Shown here: positions 27,462-37,799 of the stretch, piece by piece
Layout: each line of letters begins with the position of its first letter
Numbering within the stretch: position 1 is the stretch's first letter
NCBI GenBank assembly: GCA_002280485.1
Contig: NCED01000005.1
Span: 1-64,000, forward strand
DNA from: Caulobacterales bacterium 32-69-10
GTDB taxonomy: Bacteria > Pseudomonadota > Alphaproteobacteria > Caulobacterales > Caulobacteraceae
Direction of reading: 5' to 3'
Length of the DNA stretch: 64,000 nt
Program-made: the position numbers and the translations under genes
The notes under the pieces: generated by a model
The model's database searches: none
What the model was told of the DNA's origin: nothing
What the model saw: the letters and a program-made list of their open reading frames with translations, nothing else

Positions 27462-27977
27462 CTAGGCGCTGGCCTTGTTCTGCGCGCCCGGGTCGGACGA
27501 GCGGCGCCACGGGCCGGCGAAGCCCGGATCGTCCTTGCGGCGGCGATCGGGGCCGAAATATTCGGCCGTGCGCACGAAGGGGCGCGGGCGATAGATCACG
27601 GCGTGGATGCGCTCCAGCACCGCCTTGGCGGTGAGGGGCTTGGCCACGAATTCGGTGACGCCGGCGTCGCGCGCCTCCATCACCCGATACCGCTCGGAGT
27701 GGCCGGTCATCATGATGATCGGCAGGTAGGGATTGCGGCTGTCCGGCGCGTTGCGGACCATGCGGGTGAACTCGACGCCGTCGAGGGGGAACATCTGGAA
27801 ATCGACGATGGCGAGGTCGGCCGGCCATTCCCGCAGAGCCGCCAGCGCCTCGGCGCCGTCGCGGGTCTCGCGGATCTGGTCGACGCCCACGCCGTTCAGC
27901 ACCGTCATGACGATCGCACGCATGTGCTGATTGTCGTCGACGAGCAGGACGCGCAGCGATTCTAGACCTGCAGACAT
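27462..27977 (-). CDS. Response regulator with short basic tail
   Basis: 171 residues. The receiver (about 7-130) has D14, D15, phospho-acceptor D59 (AIVDFQMFPLDG), T91 and K113. The roughly 45-residue C-terminal tail has the PFVRTAEYFGPDRRRK motif seen in a group of alphaproteobacterial single-receiver proteins; it is basic and not a known output domain. The ATG at 27977 follows a GAGGGA SD. No kinase lies nearby. Related proteins act in motility or stress phosphorelays, but its role here is unknown. Confidence 0.87.
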   Translation of the reverse strand: MSAGLESLRVLLVDDNQHMRAIVMTVLNGVGVDQIRETRDGAEALAALREWPADLAIVDFQMFPLDGVEFTRMVRNAPDSRNPYLPIIMMTGHSERYRVMEARDAGVTEFVAKPLTAKAVLERIHAVIYRPRPFVRTAEYFGPDRRRKDDPGFAGPWRRSSDPGAQNKASA

Positions 27978-28087
27978 CCCGTCCCTCTGGCTCACCGTTG
28001 AGCCACCGTCCCGCCCCGGCCTGGGGCCTTTCAAGGAAGTTGGCGCCAATTCGCTTCTAAAGGGTTACGGCGCGTTAAGTGAGCCGC

Positions 28088-28936
28088 TCAAAACAGGGTC
28101 GCGCCAGACCCGACAAGGAGGCTCGGATCGAGGTTCCTGGCCCGCCATTTCAGGCGCCAGCACAGGTGGGGGCCGGTGGCCCGGCCCGTCTGGCCAACGA
28201 GCCCGATCGGCTGGCCGCGGACCACCCGGTCGCCGGTGCGGACCATCTGCCGTGATTGGTGCAGGAAGGCGGCGACGAGGCCCTGACCATGGTCGATCAG
28301 GGTCAGGCCGCCTTCGAAGTGCATGGCCGGCTCGGCCAGCACCACCAGGCCGGGGGCGGGGGCGCGGATCTCGGTCCCGGCGGGGGCGGCGAGGTCGACG
28401 CCGTAGTGCGGGGTCTGCGGCTGGCCGTTGAGGATGCGCTGGCCGCCGAAGCTGGACGAGCGGCGGGTCGGCTGGAACGGCATGGCGAAGCCGTCGCGGA
28501 AGTTCTCGCTGTCGTCGACGGAGGCGAAGGCCGCGATCTTCTGCTTGGACTCGCGGGCGATGCGCTCCAAGAGCGCCGGGTCGGTCGGCGCGACCTGGTC
28601 GCGGGGCAGGCCGTCGATGCGCTGGATGTCGAAGTCGCCGGGCTCGATGGTGAAGCGGCGCTCGGCCTCCACGTCGCCGCGGGTGGCGACGGCGGTCTGC
28701 CGCGGTTCGTCGCGGTCGAAGCCGACCACGAACCACCCGCCCGCGGAGGCCTGGCCGATCGGCTTGCCGTTGACCTCGACATGAGCGCGGGGCGTGGCCG
28801 CCCGGCCGATCAGATAGCCGCCCTGGACCAGCCGGCCGCCCCAGGTGAAGCCGCCCTCGTCAGCGGCGAAGGCGCGGGGCGCCGCGAGCGCCGCGAGCCC
28901 GCCGGCGGCGAGGCCGAGCGCGGCCCTGCGGTTCAA
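28088..28936 (-). CDS. M23-family peptidase (LytM/murein endopeptidase-like)
   Basis: Exported protein of 282 residues. The N-terminus LNRRAALGLAAGG to AAPRAFA is a twin-arginine-like signal peptide. The C-terminal M23 domain shows HYGVDLAAPAGTEIRAPAPG with the first zinc His and Asp. LIDHGQGLVAAFLHQ and GRATGPHLCWRLKW hold the second His pair. Ligands look intact, so it is probably an active peptidoglycan endopeptidase. The start is TTG at 28936, preceded by CAGGGG and overlapping the DUF2093 stop as TTGA. An upstream TTG at 28960 is also open. Confidence 0.88.
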   Translation of the reverse strand: MNRRAALGLAAGGLAALAAPRAFAADEGGFTWGGRLVQGGYLIGRAATPRAHVEVNGKPIGQASAGGWFVVGFDRDEPRQTAVATRGDVEAERRFTIEPGDFDIQRIDGLPRDQVAPTDPALLERIARESKQKIAAFASVDDSENFRDGFAMPFQPTRRSSSFGGQRILNGQPQTPHYGVDLAAPAGTEIRAPAPGLVVLAEPAMHFEGGLTLIDHGQGLVAAFLHQSRQMVRTGDRVVRGQPIGLVGQTGRATGPHLCWRLKWRARNLDPSLLVGSGATLF

Positions 28937-29154
28937 CCCCTGGGGTTCTTTTCGAGCCAACGGGCGAGCGCCTCCTTGGGGCTGGCGTAGGCTTCCTGCA
29001 GCTCGGGGCTCCAGTAGCGCAGGGCCTCCAGGTCGATCCGCTTGCCGGAGACGGCGCAGACGACATAGCGGCCGGGCTTGATCAGCACGAATTCGCCGTC
29101 GCCGTAGTGGACGACGGCCTCGCCGCTATCGAGGTTGCGGTCATGGGCGTTCAT
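28933..29154 (-). CDS. DUF2093 small protein
   Basis: 73 residues. It contains the family-like core VHYGDGEFVLIKPGRYVVCAVSGKRIDLEALRYWSPELQEAYASPKEAL, typical of the short alphaproteobacterial DUF2093 proteins. It has no signal peptide or membrane segment. ATG 29154 is chosen because it gives the usual family length; an upstream start at 29205 adds 17 residues. It is coupled to the downstream M23 peptidase by a TTGA overlap. Function is unknown. Confidence 0.87.
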   Translation of the reverse strand: MNAHDRNLDSGEAVVHYGDGEFVLIKPGRYVVCAVSGKRIDLEALRYWSPELQEAYASPKEALARWLEKNPRG

Positions 29155-29197
29155 GGGGGCAATGTAGTCGTCCGCGGGCCTAGGACCAACCCACTCT

Positions 29198-29287
29198 CCG
29201 CTCATCCCCCCGGAAGCGGGGACCCAGTTCTTTGGCTGGGCGTGCGACGGCTAAAACCTGGGTCCCCGCTTCCGCGGGGATGAGCGG
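29198..29287. repeat. Dispersed palindromic repeat, family A, complete copy
   Basis: Two 30-base arms (29198-29227 and 29258-29287), imperfectly complementary, enclose a 30-base spacer. The right arm is identical to 27-56. It lies just downstream of xseA and could fold into a long hairpin at the transcript end. Confidence 0.88.
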
Positions 29288-29293
29288 CAAAAA

Positions 29294-30796
29294 TTAGAAC
29301 AGATCGCCCTGGTTTAATGGCGGCTTGACCGGTTTGGGCTGGGGCTTCGCCGCCGCCGACGGCGTCCCGTCGACCACCGCCCCGCGTTCAATGTCATTCG
29401 CAAACTTGAGACGGATAGCCTCGCCCGCACGAAGCAGGGCCCCATCGCGCACTAGGGTCCCATCTTCGCGGTGAACGCGGGCGAAGCCGAGGGACAGGGG
29501 ACGGTCGGGGTTTAACGAGGCGCGCAGTTGCTCGATCCGGCCCAGCCGGTCGCGCTCGCGCAGCAGGCGGCGCTGCACGGCCTGGTCCATGCGGGCGGAC
29601 AGTTCGGGCAGGCGGGCGCGGCGCTCGGCCTGGTCGCGGGCGCGCAGGACCGAGGCGGAGAGGCGCCCCGACAGCTCGGCCAGCCGCGCCTGCTTCAGGG
29701 CGTGGGGGCGGCCCAGCAGGCCGGGGGTCAGGCGGGCGGCGATGCTGGTCAGCTGCCGGTCGTGGATGGCGACATTGCGCTCCAGGGCGGCGGCGAGGCG
29801 GCCCGCCGCCAGATCGAAGCGCTGGGAGGCGGGGCCGAGCAGCTCGCTCTGGCGGGGCAGGCGGGCGGCGGCCAGGCGCGACCGCCGCGTCTCCAAGGCG
29901 TGCTGGGTGCACCGGGCCATGCGCCGCTCGAAGTCGAGCACCAGGGCCTTGAGGTCGGCCAGCACGGGCGTGGCGATCTCGGCCGCCGCCGTCGGCGTCG
30001 GGGCTCTACGGTCTGAGACGAAGTCGATCAGGGTGGTGTCGGTCTCGTGGCCCACCGCCGAGATGAGGGGGATGGTCCCGGCTGCGACCGCGCGGGCCAG
30101 GGCCTCGTCGTTGAAGCCCCACAGGTCCTCGATCGAGCCGCCGCCGCGGGCGACGATCAAGAGGTCGGGGCGAGGGACCGGGTGGCCGGGCTGCAAGGCG
30201 TTGAAGCCGCGGATGGCGGCGGCGACCTGGGCTGCGGCGTCAGCCCCCTGCACCACCACCGGCCAGACGATGACATGCACGGGCCAGCGGTCGCGGATGC
30301 GGTGCAGGATGTCGCGGATCACCGCCCCGGTGGGGCTGGTGATGACCCCGACCACCCGGGGCATCTGGGGCAGGGGCCGCTTGCGCGCGGCGTCGAACAG
30401 GCCCTCGCCGCGCAGGCGCTCCTTCAGCTTCTCCAACTGGGCGAGCAGGGCGCCGACGCCGGCGTGCTCCATGGTCTCGACGACGAGCTGATAGCTGGAG
30501 CGCTGGGCGTAGGTGGTGATGCGGCCGGTGACGATCACCTCCAGCCCCTGTTCGGGCTGGGCCTTCAGCCCGCGCACCGAGCCCTTCCACACCACCGCGG
30601 CGATGCAGGCGTTCTCGTCCTTGATGTCGAGGTAGATGTGGCCGGAGGCGTGCCGCGTGACCTTGGAGATCTCACCGCGCAGGCGGACGAAGCCGTAGTT
30701 CTCCTCGATGGTGCGCTTGAGCGCCGAGGCCAGTTCCGAGACGGAATAGGCCTTGGCGTTGCCTTCGGTCTCGGTCGGGGCGGCGGCGTCGGTCAT
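29294..30796 (-). CDS. xseA: Exodeoxyribonuclease VII large subunit
   Basis: Catalytic subunit of ExoVII, degrading single-stranded DNA. 500 residues. Residues about 15-115 are the OB-fold ([28 protein letters not shown]). The catalytic domain shows [39 protein letters not shown] and [29 protein letters not shown] helical coiled coil precedes the C-terminal segment PLSLGFARV. The ATG at 30796 gives the family length. xseB is not adjacent. It is divergent from purD. Confidence 0.96.
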   Translation of the reverse strand: MTDAAAPTETEGNAKAYSVSELASALKRTIEENYGFVRLRGEISKVTRHASGHIYLDIKDENACIAAVVWKGSVRGLKAQPEQGLEVIVTGRITTYAQRSSYQLVVETMEHAGVGALLAQLEKLKERLRGEGLFDAARKRPLPQMPRVVGVITSPTGAVIRDILHRIRDRWPVHVIVWPVVVQGADAAAQVAAAIRGFNALQPGHPVPRPDLLIVARGGGSIEDLWGFNDEALARAVAAGTIPLISAVGHETDTTLIDFVSDRRAPTPTAAAEIATPVLADLKALVLDFERRMARCTQHALETRRSRLAAARLPRQSELLGPASQRFDLAAGRLAAALERNVAIHDRQLTSIAARLTPGLLGRPHALKQARLAELSGRLSASVLRARDQAERRARLPELSARMDQAVQRRLLRERDRLGRIEQLRASLNPDRPLSLGFARVHREDGTLVRDGALLRAGEAIRLKFANDIERGAVVDGTPSAAAKPQPKPVKPPLNQGDLF

Positions 30797-30876
30797 GGGC
30801 GCAACATAGGGCGCGCCGGCGAGTCGCGGCAGGGGGCGCTTGACGGACTCGTCCCCGGCGCCCCACAGGCCCACCC

Positions 30877-32148
30877 ATGAACATCCTCCTCGTCGGCTCG
30901 GGCGGGCGCGAACACGCCCTGGCCTGGAAGATCGCGCAATCGCCGCTGGTGAAGCGCCTGGTGATGGCGCCCGGCAATCCGGGCATGGCCAAGCTGGGCG
31001 AACTGCGAGGCGTCGGGGTGCTCGACGTGGCGGGCCTCGTGGCCCTCGCCCGGGAGATCGCCGCCGACCTGGTGGTGATCGGGCCCGAGTCGTCGGTCGA
31101 GGCGGGGCTCGCGGACGCCCTGGCCGAGGCCCGCGTCGCCTGTTTCGGGCCCACCGCCCAGGCCGGCCAGCTGGAGTCGTCCAAGGCCTTCACCAAGGCG
31201 TTCTGCGACCGCCACGGCCTTCCCACCTCCGCCTACGCCGTGTGCGAAACCGCCGCCGACGCCAAGGCCGCCCTCGACCGGTTCGTCCCGCCCTATGTGA
31301 TCAAGGCCGACGGGCTGGCGGCGGGCAAGGGCGTGGTCATAGCCTCCGAACGGGCCGAGGCCGAGGCGGCCATCGACGACGCCTTCGGGGGCCGGTTCGG
31401 CGCGGCGGGCGCCCGGGTGGTGCTCGAGGAGTTCCTCGAAGGCGAGATCGGCTCGCTGTTCGCCATCTGCGACGGCCGCACCTCGATGCTGTTCGGTTCG
31501 GCCCAGGATCACAAGCGCGCTTTCGATGGCGATCGGGGCCCCAACACCGGCGGGATGGGGACCTATTCCCCCGCCCCCGTCTTCACGCCCGAGCTGGTCG
31601 AGCAGACGCGCACGCGCCTGGTCGAGCCCGCCTTCGCCGGCATCGCCGCCGACGGCGCGCCTTATCGCGGCGTGCTCTTCGTCGAACTGATGGCCACCCG
31701 CGACGGCCCCAAGCTGGTGGAGTTCAACGCCCGCTTCGGCGACCCGGAATGCCAGGTGCTGATGCTGCGGCTGGACAGCGACCTCGTGCCCTATCTGCTC
31801 GCCGCGGCGACGGGAAAGCTGGCCGGCATGCCGCCGCCGCGGTGGAAGGACCAGGCGGCGATCTGCGTGGTGCTGGCGGCGCGCGGCTATCCCGACGCGC
31901 CCGAGAAGGGCTCGGTGATCTACGGGGCCGGCGCCGACTTCGGCGAGGGCGTGGCGGTGTTCCACGCCGGCACCGGCCTGAAGTCGGACGGGGCCCTGGT
32001 GGCGACGGGCGGCCGGGTCCTGAACGTCTGCGCCCTCGGCGCGACGCTGCAAGAGGCGCGGGAGCGGGCCTACGCTGCCGTGGCCCGGATCGACTGGCCG
32101 GAAGGCTTCCACCGCACGGACATCGGCTGGCGGGCGCTCGCCAAATAG
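30877..32148 (+). CDS. purD: Phosphoribosylamine-glycine ligase PurD
   Basis: ATP-grasp enzyme of de novo purine synthesis that joins glycine to phosphoribosylamine. 423 residues. It begins [19 protein letters not shown] and contains [18 protein letters not shown]. The ATP-binding [17 protein letters not shown] and the [17 protein letters not shown] motif follow, and [16 protein letters not shown] ends the active site. Complete and unremarkable. Ends 5 bp from the convergent dctA stop. Confidence 0.97.
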   Translation: MNILLVGSGGREHALAWKIAQSPLVKRLVMAPGNPGMAKLGELRGVGVLDVAGLVALAREIAADLVVIGPESSVEAGLADALAEARVACFGPTAQAGQLESSKAFTKAFCDRHGLPTSAYAVCETAADAKAALDRFVPPYVIKADGLAAGKGVVIASERAEAEAAIDDAFGGRFGAAGARVVLEEFLEGEIGSLFAICDGRTSMLFGSAQDHKRAFDGDRGPNTGGMGTYSPAPVFTPELVEQTRTRLVEPAFAGIAADGAPYRGVLFVELMATRDGPKLVEFNARFGDPECQVLMLRLDSDLVPYLLAAATGKLAGMPPPRWKDQAAICVVLAARGYPDAPEKGSVIYGAGADFGEGVAVFHAGTGLKSDGALVATGGRVLNVCALGATLQEARERAYAAVARIDWPEGFHRTDIGWRALAK

Positions 32149-32153
32149 CTTCG

Positions 32154-33479
32154 CTAGGTGTCGCCCGAGGATGACGACGAGGGTTGCGGCTCCAGCACCG
32201 TCTCGGTCTCCCGAGCCCGTTCGGCGCCGCCCGGCCCCCTGGCCAGCTCGGCATGCAGCTGGTCCATGTCGAGTTCATTCTCCCAGCGCGCCACCACCAG
32301 GGTCGCGACCCCGTTGCCGATCAGGTTGGTCAAGGCGCGGCACTCGCTCATGAAGCGGTCGATGCCGACCAGCAAGGCCAGGGCCTGGATCGGTATGGTC
32401 GGCACCACCGCCAGGGTGGCGGCCAGGGTGATGAAGCCGGCGCCGGTCACTCCGGACGCGCCCTTGGAGGTGATCATCGCCACCCCCAGCAGGGTCAGCT
32501 CCTGCCAGATGGTCAGGTCCGTTCCCGTCGCCTGGGCCAGGAACAGGGTGGCCAGGGTCATGTAGATGTTGGTGCCGTCGAGGTTGAAGCTGTAGCCGGT
32601 CGGGATGACCAGCCCGACCACCGGCTTGGAGGCGCCCAGCCGCTCCAGCTTCTCGATCATCTGCGGCAGCACCGCCTCGGAAGAGGAGGCGCCCAAAACG
32701 ATCAGGATCTCCTCGCGAATGTAGTTGAGGAAACGGAAGATCGAGAAGCCGGTGAATCGGGCGATCAACCCCAGCACCACGATCACGAACATGGCCGCGG
32801 TCAGGTAGAAGGTGGCGATCAGGGCTCCCAGCTGGGCGAGGCTGCCGATGCCGTACCTGCCGATCGTGAAGGCCATGGCCCCGAAGGCGCCGATGGGCGC
32901 GAAGCGCACCACGATGTGAATGATCGAGAAGAACACCTTGCCCGCGGCGTCGAGCCCGGTGACCACCTTCTCGCCGAAGCTTCCCAGGCGGGTGATGGCG
33001 AAGCCGGTCAGGATGGCGAGCAACAGCACCTGCAGCAGGTCGCCGCCCGCGAAGGCGCCGACGAAGGTGTCCGGGATGATGTTCAGCAGGTGGTCGGCGA
33101 AGTTGTCGGCCTGGGCCCGCTGCATGTAGCCGGCGGCGATCGACGGATCGAGGGTGGTCGGGTCGATGTTGAAGCCGGCGCCCGGCTTGACCGTGCGGCC
33201 GACGATCAGGCCGATGACCAGGGCGACGGTCGAGACGACCTCGAAATAGAGCAGGGCCTTGCCGCCGACGCGGCCAAATTTCTTCAGGTCGCTCATGTGG
33301 GCGATGCCGCCCGCCACGGTGACGAAGATCACCGGCGCGATGGTCAGCTTGACTAGCTTGATGAAGCCGTCGCCGAGGGGCTTCAGCGCCGCGCCGGTCT
33401 CGGGCCACAGGGCGCCGACCAGGATCCCCAGTGCGATGCCGATCAGCACCTGCACATAGAGCAGCTTCAACAGCCTCAT
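32154..33479 (-). CDS. dctA: C4-dicarboxylate transporter DctA
   Basis: Sodium- or proton-coupled uptake of succinate, fumarate and malate across the inner membrane. 441 residues with about eight membrane helices and two re-entrant loops. The hairpin-1 serine motif is [12 protein letters not shown], and [13 protein letters not shown] and [10 protein letters not shown] are the NMDGT-like and substrate-binding motifs of the family. The charged C-terminal tail is cytoplasmic. ATG 33479 starts [14 protein letters not shown] directly before the first helix. It lies downstream of a malyl-CoA lyase-like gene on the same strand, fitting dicarboxylate metabolism. Confidence 0.95.
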   Translation of the reverse strand: MRLLKLLYVQVLIGIALGILVGALWPETGAALKPLGDGFIKLVKLTIAPVIFVTVAGGIAHMSDLKKFGRVGGKALLYFEVVSTVALVIGLIVGRTVKPGAGFNIDPTTLDPSIAAGYMQRAQADNFADHLLNIIPDTFVGAFAGGDLLQVLLLAILTGFAITRLGSFGEKVVTGLDAAGKVFFSIIHIVVRFAPIGAFGAMAFTIGRYGIGSLAQLGALIATFYLTAAMFVIVVLGLIARFTGFSIFRFLNYIREEILIVLGASSSEAVLPQMIEKLERLGASKPVVGLVIPTGYSFNLDGTNIYMTLATLFLAQATGTDLTIWQELTLLGVAMITSKGASGVTGAGFITLAATLAVVPTIPIQALALLVGIDRFMSECRALTNLIGNGVATLVVARWENELDMDQLHAELARGPGGAERARETETVLEPQPSSSSSGDT

Positions 33480-33546
33480 CCGTCCCGCCTCCGTGATCGG
33501 TGGGCAAGCCACCAGAAAACCGCGCCTGCGTCCATGGCGGCGATGG

Positions 33547-34518
33547 TCAGGGGCGGCCTTCGATCCGGCGGGCCTTCTCCACCAGAGCCTGCGCCTGGCG
33601 AACCGAGGCGGCGTCGACCATACGGCCGTCGACGACCACGGCCCCGCGTCCCGCCGCGGCGCCGGCCTGCAGCGCCTCCAGGATGCGGCGGGCCTGTGCG
33701 ACCTCTTCGGGGCGGGGGCCGAAGGCGGTGTTGATGGCGCCGATCTGGCCCGGATGGATCGCCCACTTGCCCTCGAACCCCAAGGCGGATGCGCGGCGGG
33801 CGCTCCACTCCAGGCCTTCGGCGTCCTTGAAGTCGGCATAGGGCCCGTCGACGGGGCGCAGGCCAGCAGCCCGGGCGGCGACGACGATCCGGGACAGGGC
33901 GTAGTGCCAGGGGTCGGCCATGTGAAGGCTGCGCAGGCCCCCGGCGTCCGGGTCGGACAGCAGGGCGTAGTCGGGGACCGCGCCCCCGATCGAGGTGGTG
34001 CGGGCGCCGATGGAGGCGGCGTAGTCGCCCGGACCGAAGTGCAGGCTTTCCACCCGCGGCGAGGCGGCCGCGATGGCCTCCACGTTCTGCAGGCCCAGCG
34101 CGGTCTCGATCTGCAGCTCCAGGCCGATCCGGTTGGTGCGGCCCGTCGCCGCCTCGATCTGGCTCAGCAGGACATCGGCGACGTGCACGTCGGCGGCCGT
34201 GTCGACCTTGGGCAGCATGACCAGATCCAGGCGCGGACCGCCGCGCTCGGCGACCTCGATCAGGTCCCGGTACATGAAGGGGGTGTCGAGGGCGTTGATG
34301 CGGACCGAGACGGTGCGCCCGCCCCAGTCGATGTCGTTCAGCGCCTCGACGACCGTCCGGCGGGCTGTCTCCTTATCGCCGATGGCGACGGCGTCCTCCA
34401 GGTCCAGCATCACCACGTCGGCGGCGCTGGCCGCCGCCTTGTCGATGAAGCGCCGGGAATGGCCGGGGACGGCCAGCTGCGAGCGGTTGAGGCGCACCGG
34501 CTGGCTCACCGGGCTCAT
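33547..34518 (-). CDS. L-malyl-CoA / beta-methylmalyl-CoA lyase-like protein (CitE family)
   Basis: Class II Mg-dependent lyase that cleaves malyl-CoA to acetyl-CoA and glyoxylate, or beta-methylmalyl-CoA to propionyl-CoA and glyoxylate. 323 residues. It starts [36 protein letters not shown] and includes [17 protein letters not shown], the metal-ligand region QIETALGL, and [19 protein letters not shown]. The overall pattern and length match the bacterial malyl-CoA lyase (Mcl1) more closely than citrate lyase beta (about 290). Its start forms an ATGA overlap with the glycosyltransferase. DctA lies downstream. Substrate is inferred. Confidence 0.85.
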   Translation of the reverse strand: MSPVSQPVRLNRSQLAVPGHSRRFIDKAAASAADVVMLDLEDAVAIGDKETARRTVVEALNDIDWGGRTVSVRINALDTPFMYRDLIEVAERGGPRLDLVMLPKVDTAADVHVADVLLSQIEAATGRTNRIGLELQIETALGLQNVEAIAAASPRVESLHFGPGDYAASIGARTTSIGGAVPDYALLSDPDAGGLRSLHMADPWHYALSRIVVAARAAGLRPVDGPYADFKDAEGLEWSARRASALGFEGKWAIHPGQIGAINTAFGPRPEEVAQARRILEALQAGAAAGRGAVVVDGRMVDAASVRQAQALVEKARRIEGRP

Positions 34519-36272
34519 CGGGCGGCGGCCGGCCGGATCGCCACCAGCCCATGCTTGTGCAGCCAGAGGATGGTGCGCAGGGCGCGCCAGCGGGGAATGG
34601 AGGGGGCGGACCCCAGGATCGCCTCCACCGACGTCTCGCCCAGCGTCGCCATCTGCTCCGTCAGGGCCTCCAGCATCGCCCCGTCGAGCACGATGCCGCG
34701 GACCGGGGCGGTTCCGGCTCGCCGGTTTAGAGCTGCGGCCTGAACCGCCAGGTCGGCGGGCGAGGCGACGAGGTCGTCGCTGTCTATGGCGCGGGTCGGA
34801 TAGGCGGCGAAGGTGCGGAAGGGGTCGGCCCGAGCCGGGTCGCCCAGGCGACTGGGGTGCTTGGGCGCCGCCTCGCGGTCGACCGCCCTGCGCTGGGCCA
34901 ACTCTCCCCACAGGGCCTGATAGCGCGGGATCACCCGGCCCCAGTCGAACTCCGACAGGGCCCGCGCGCGACCTGCCTCGCCCATGCGCCGCCTCAGATT
35001 CGCGTCCGTGATCAGGGCCGTGAAGGCGTCGGCGGCGGCCGCGACGTCGACCGAGACGACCTGGGCCACCGAGGCCACGTACTGCTCATAGTCGATCCGG
35101 CTCAGCTCGTAGGCCTGGCTCATATAGCCGCCGCCGCCGGCGGGCGGGGTCAGGGTGGGGACCAGATAGCCGGTCTCGCCGTGGACGATGGTGTCCTTCA
35201 GCCCGTCCCAGTCCGAGCCCACCACCGGCAGACCCGCGGCCATCGCCTCGACCGGTGACAGGCCGAAACTCTCCTGGATGTTGTCGGAAAGCAGGGTGTA
35301 GATGTCGCCGGCCTGCCAGACGCTGTCCCACATCCCGGGCTCGCGCCCGTCCACCACGTGCAGGGTCACGTCGGGGCACAGCTCGGCGGCGCCGTTACGG
35401 AACACGCGCTCCTGAAAGGCGTCCGCGAACCAGCCGGCCAGCAGCAGATGGACCCTGGCGCCCGTGCGCTCGGCCGCGCGCTGCAGGGCCGCGTACATCG
35501 GATAGGGGTGCGCCTTGGCGTGGAAGCTCAGCCGGGCGGCGTACAGCACCACCACCTCGTCGTCGGGAACGCCCAGGCGGGCGCGCAGCCTGGCCCTCGC
35601 CTCAGGCGCGGCGGCGAAGTCCTGGCAACGGACGCCCAGGGGGATGACCGGCAACTGCAGCCCAACGGCGGGAGCCTGCGAGCCCAGACGGGCGCGAAGG
35701 TAGTCGGCCTGCTCTTCCAGGCTGACCTCGACCGCGGCCTTCACCGCCCGGGACGTGCAGATCAGCGCGTCCCAGCTCTGCACCGGCGCGGTGGCCAGCG
35801 AGGCTATGGCGTCGGCGGCGGCGTGGGAAGAAATGGTGTGGGTGACGCCGGTCAGGCTCCAGGCCCGTTGATCGAAACCACGCCGGTGGAAGGCGTGGGC
35901 CGCGCCGATGGGCCCGGCCACGTGCAGGGCGCCGACCTCTTTCAGGGCGCTGATGTTCCAGTGCGAACTCCACCGCACCGGCGCGTCGCCGCCGAAGCGG
36001 CGGACGGCGGCTTCGAACCCGGCCTGGGTGGGCTCGAACTCGCTGTAGCCGAACACGGTGTCGACCTTCGCATGTTCGACAAACCCCCGCAGCAGGCCCA
36101 GCCCGGCGGTGCGTCGGCCCATCGGCTTGTCGCCGGGCTCGAACGAGTCGGCGTCGTAAGAGATCGCGGCATTGGCCGAGGGGGTCAAATCAGGGTCCTG
36201 TGCGTGTAGGGAACATCGGGTGTTGTCCCCGAAAATCGGCGCCAAGACCAGCCATGCGACAGGCGGCGGCAT
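34515..36272 (-). CDS. Glycosyltransferase family 4-like protein
   Basis: 585-residue GT-B fold enzyme that transfers a sugar from a nucleotide donor. The N-terminal domain has no membrane segment. The C-terminal Rossmann domain starts near VVVLYAARLSFHAKAHPYPMYAAL and contains SFGLSPVEAMAAGLPVVGSDWDGLKDTIVHGETGYLVP, the EX7E donor-binding region. An extra C-terminal extension of about 110 residues (from AQRRAVDREAAPKH) is helical and not part of the fold. ATG 36272 is the last plausible ATG before the domain; the real start may be nearby. It is coupled to the lyase by an ATGA overlap. Acceptor unknown. Confidence 0.8.
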   Translation of the reverse strand: MPPPVAWLVLAPIFGDNTRCSLHAQDPDLTPSANAAISYDADSFEPGDKPMGRRTAGLGLLRGFVEHAKVDTVFGYSEFEPTQAGFEAAVRRFGGDAPVRWSSHWNISALKEVGALHVAGPIGAAHAFHRRGFDQRAWSLTGVTHTISSHAAADAIASLATAPVQSWDALICTSRAVKAAVEVSLEEQADYLRARLGSQAPAVGLQLPVIPLGVRCQDFAAAPEARARLRARLGVPDDEVVVLYAARLSFHAKAHPYPMYAALQRAAERTGARVHLLLAGWFADAFQERVFRNGAAELCPDVTLHVVDGREPGMWDSVWQAGDIYTLLSDNIQESFGLSPVEAMAAGLPVVGSDWDGLKDTIVHGETGYLVPTLTPPAGGGGYMSQAYELSRIDYEQYVASVAQVVSVDVAAAADAFTALITDANLRRRMGEAGRARALSEFDWGRVIPRYQALWGELAQRRAVDREAAPKHPSRLGDPARADPFRTFAAYPTRAIDSDDLVASPADLAVQAAALNRRAGTAPVRGIVLDGAMLEALTEQMATLGETSVEAILGSAPSIPRWRALRTILWLHKHGLVAIRPAAAR

Positions 36273-36336
36273 TGCCCTGCCCGGGCTTTTGATTAAGGTT
36301 TCGTATCGACGCCAAGCTCGGCTCGGGGGAGCTCTC

Positions 36337-37755
36337 GTGAACCTACTGCAAATCACCGGCGCGGTGCGCGACGGCGGCGCCAAGAAGCTCGAAAAGCTCC
36401 TGGCCACCCTGGATCAGGATCGGGCGCGCAGCACGTCCGAGAAGATGATCGAGGGCACCCGCTCGATCGGCGAATCGCACGAGAGCATTTCCGCCGCCCT
36501 GGAAGAGGCAAACCGGGCCCTGGCCAGCGTGCGCGGCGCCGAGGAGACCCTGGGCCGGGCCCGCTCGACCCTGGCCAGCGAGTTCGAAGCCCGCCGCGCC
36601 GACCGCTCTGAACTGGTGGCGATCACGGCCCTGCTGGAGCAGACCACCGAGGAGCTCGGCTCGACCCGCCAGCGCGAGACCGAGCTGCAGCGCCGCCTCT
36701 CGACCATCGAAGACGCTCTGGCCGAGACCCGCTCGGGCAAGCTCCAGGTCGAACTCCTGGCCAGTTCCCGCGAGGCCGAGGTCTCCCGCCTGTCCGCCGC
36801 CCTCAACGCGGCCCGGGCCGAGAGCATTGAGCTGAAGACCAACGGCGAGCGGGCCGTGGCCCACGCCCAGCGGCTGGAGGACGACAACGGCCGTCTGCGC
36901 GCCAAGCTGGAAGAGGGCGAGATCCGCCGCCAGGAAGCCGAGTCCCAGGCCGCCGAGGCGATCCAGGCCCGCAGCCTGATGGACGTCGAGCGCGGCGTTC
37001 TGGAACGCAAGGTCGAGAGCCTGACCGGCGACCTCAACCGCAGCACCCGCGCCGCGGCGGAGCTCGAGGCCTCGCTGACCACCGAGAAGAACCGGGCCCG
37101 GGCCCTGGAGAGCACCGCCCAGTCCGCCACCGCCGAGGCCGACCGCCTGGGCCGGCTGCTGGAGGAGCAGGCCGACAAGGCCCGCGCTCAGATCGAGACC
37201 TCGGAACTGCGGATGGAGACCGCCCAGGCCCGCACCGCGCGCCTGGAGGAGGACAACACCGAACTCAACCGCCAGCTCCGCGAAGCGGCTGTGCGCGACC
37301 GCCTGGCCGAACGCGAGAGCGGTGAGCTGAAGTTGAAGCTGAAGCAGGCCGAGGACCAGCTGAGCGGCCTCGCCGCCGACCTCATCGCCTCGCGCAAGGA
37401 GCTGGCTTCGGTGGAGGCCGCCCGCGCCGCCGCCGTCGACCGCAGCGAGCGCCTGGGCGAGACCTCGGAGGCCCGCGCCGCCGAGATCGCGCGGCTGGAA
37501 CAGCAGATCGATGTCATCAACGGCCGCTACGAGCTCTTGGCCCAGGAAGCAGCCAACGACCGCGCCGCCGCCGACGCCCGCGCCAAGGGCCTGGCGGCCG
37601 CGGTCGAGCGGGAGCGCAGCGAGCGTCACCTGGCGTCCGGCGCCCTGGAGGCGGCCCGCAAGGACCGCGCCCGCCTCCACATCGAGGTGCTGAAGTCCAA
37701 TCGCGGCGGCGGTCAGGCCGAGCCGGCGTCGGACCTGGAAGAACAGGCGAGCTGA
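36337..37755 (+). CDS. Long coiled-coil protein, possible filament former
   Basis: 472 residues, almost entirely predicted coiled coil (about 40-455) of Glu/Ala/Arg/Leu heptads, with no Pro in the coil. Short non-coiled ends remain: an N-terminal head (MNLLQITGAVRDGGAKKLEKLL) and an acidic tail. This size and layout recall bacterial intermediate-filament-like proteins such as crescentin (457 residues), but the head lacks crescentin's sequence. The start is GTG 36337 with the SD GGGGGAG seven bases upstream. It is divergent from the glycosyltransferase, and tRNA-Arg follows. It could equally be a scaffold or chromosome-associated coiled coil. Confidence 0.75.
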   Translation: MNLLQITGAVRDGGAKKLEKLLATLDQDRARSTSEKMIEGTRSIGESHESISAALEEANRALASVRGAEETLGRARSTLASEFEARRADRSELVAITALLEQTTEELGSTRQRETELQRRLSTIEDALAETRSGKLQVELLASSREAEVSRLSAALNAARAESIELKTNGERAVAHAQRLEDDNGRLRAKLEEGEIRRQEAESQAAEAIQARSLMDVERGVLERKVESLTGDLNRSTRAAAELEASLTTEKNRARALESTAQSATAEADRLGRLLEEQADKARAQIETSELRMETAQARTARLEEDNTELNRQLREAAVRDRLAERESGELKLKLKQAEDQLSGLAADLIASRKELASVEAARAAAVDRSERLGETSEARAAEIARLEQQIDVINGRYELLAQEAANDRAAADARAKGLAAAVERERSERHLASGALEAARKDRARLHIEVLKSNRGGGQAEPASDLEEQAS

Positions 37756-37799
37756 GTCCGCCCGCCTACTGGGCTGGCTCGGCGTCGCCAGGACTTGAG

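Noticed and set aside
36337..37755. Crescentin (creS)
   Set aside because: Length and coil fit, but the basic crescentin head sequence is absent; left as an unnamed coiled-coil protein.
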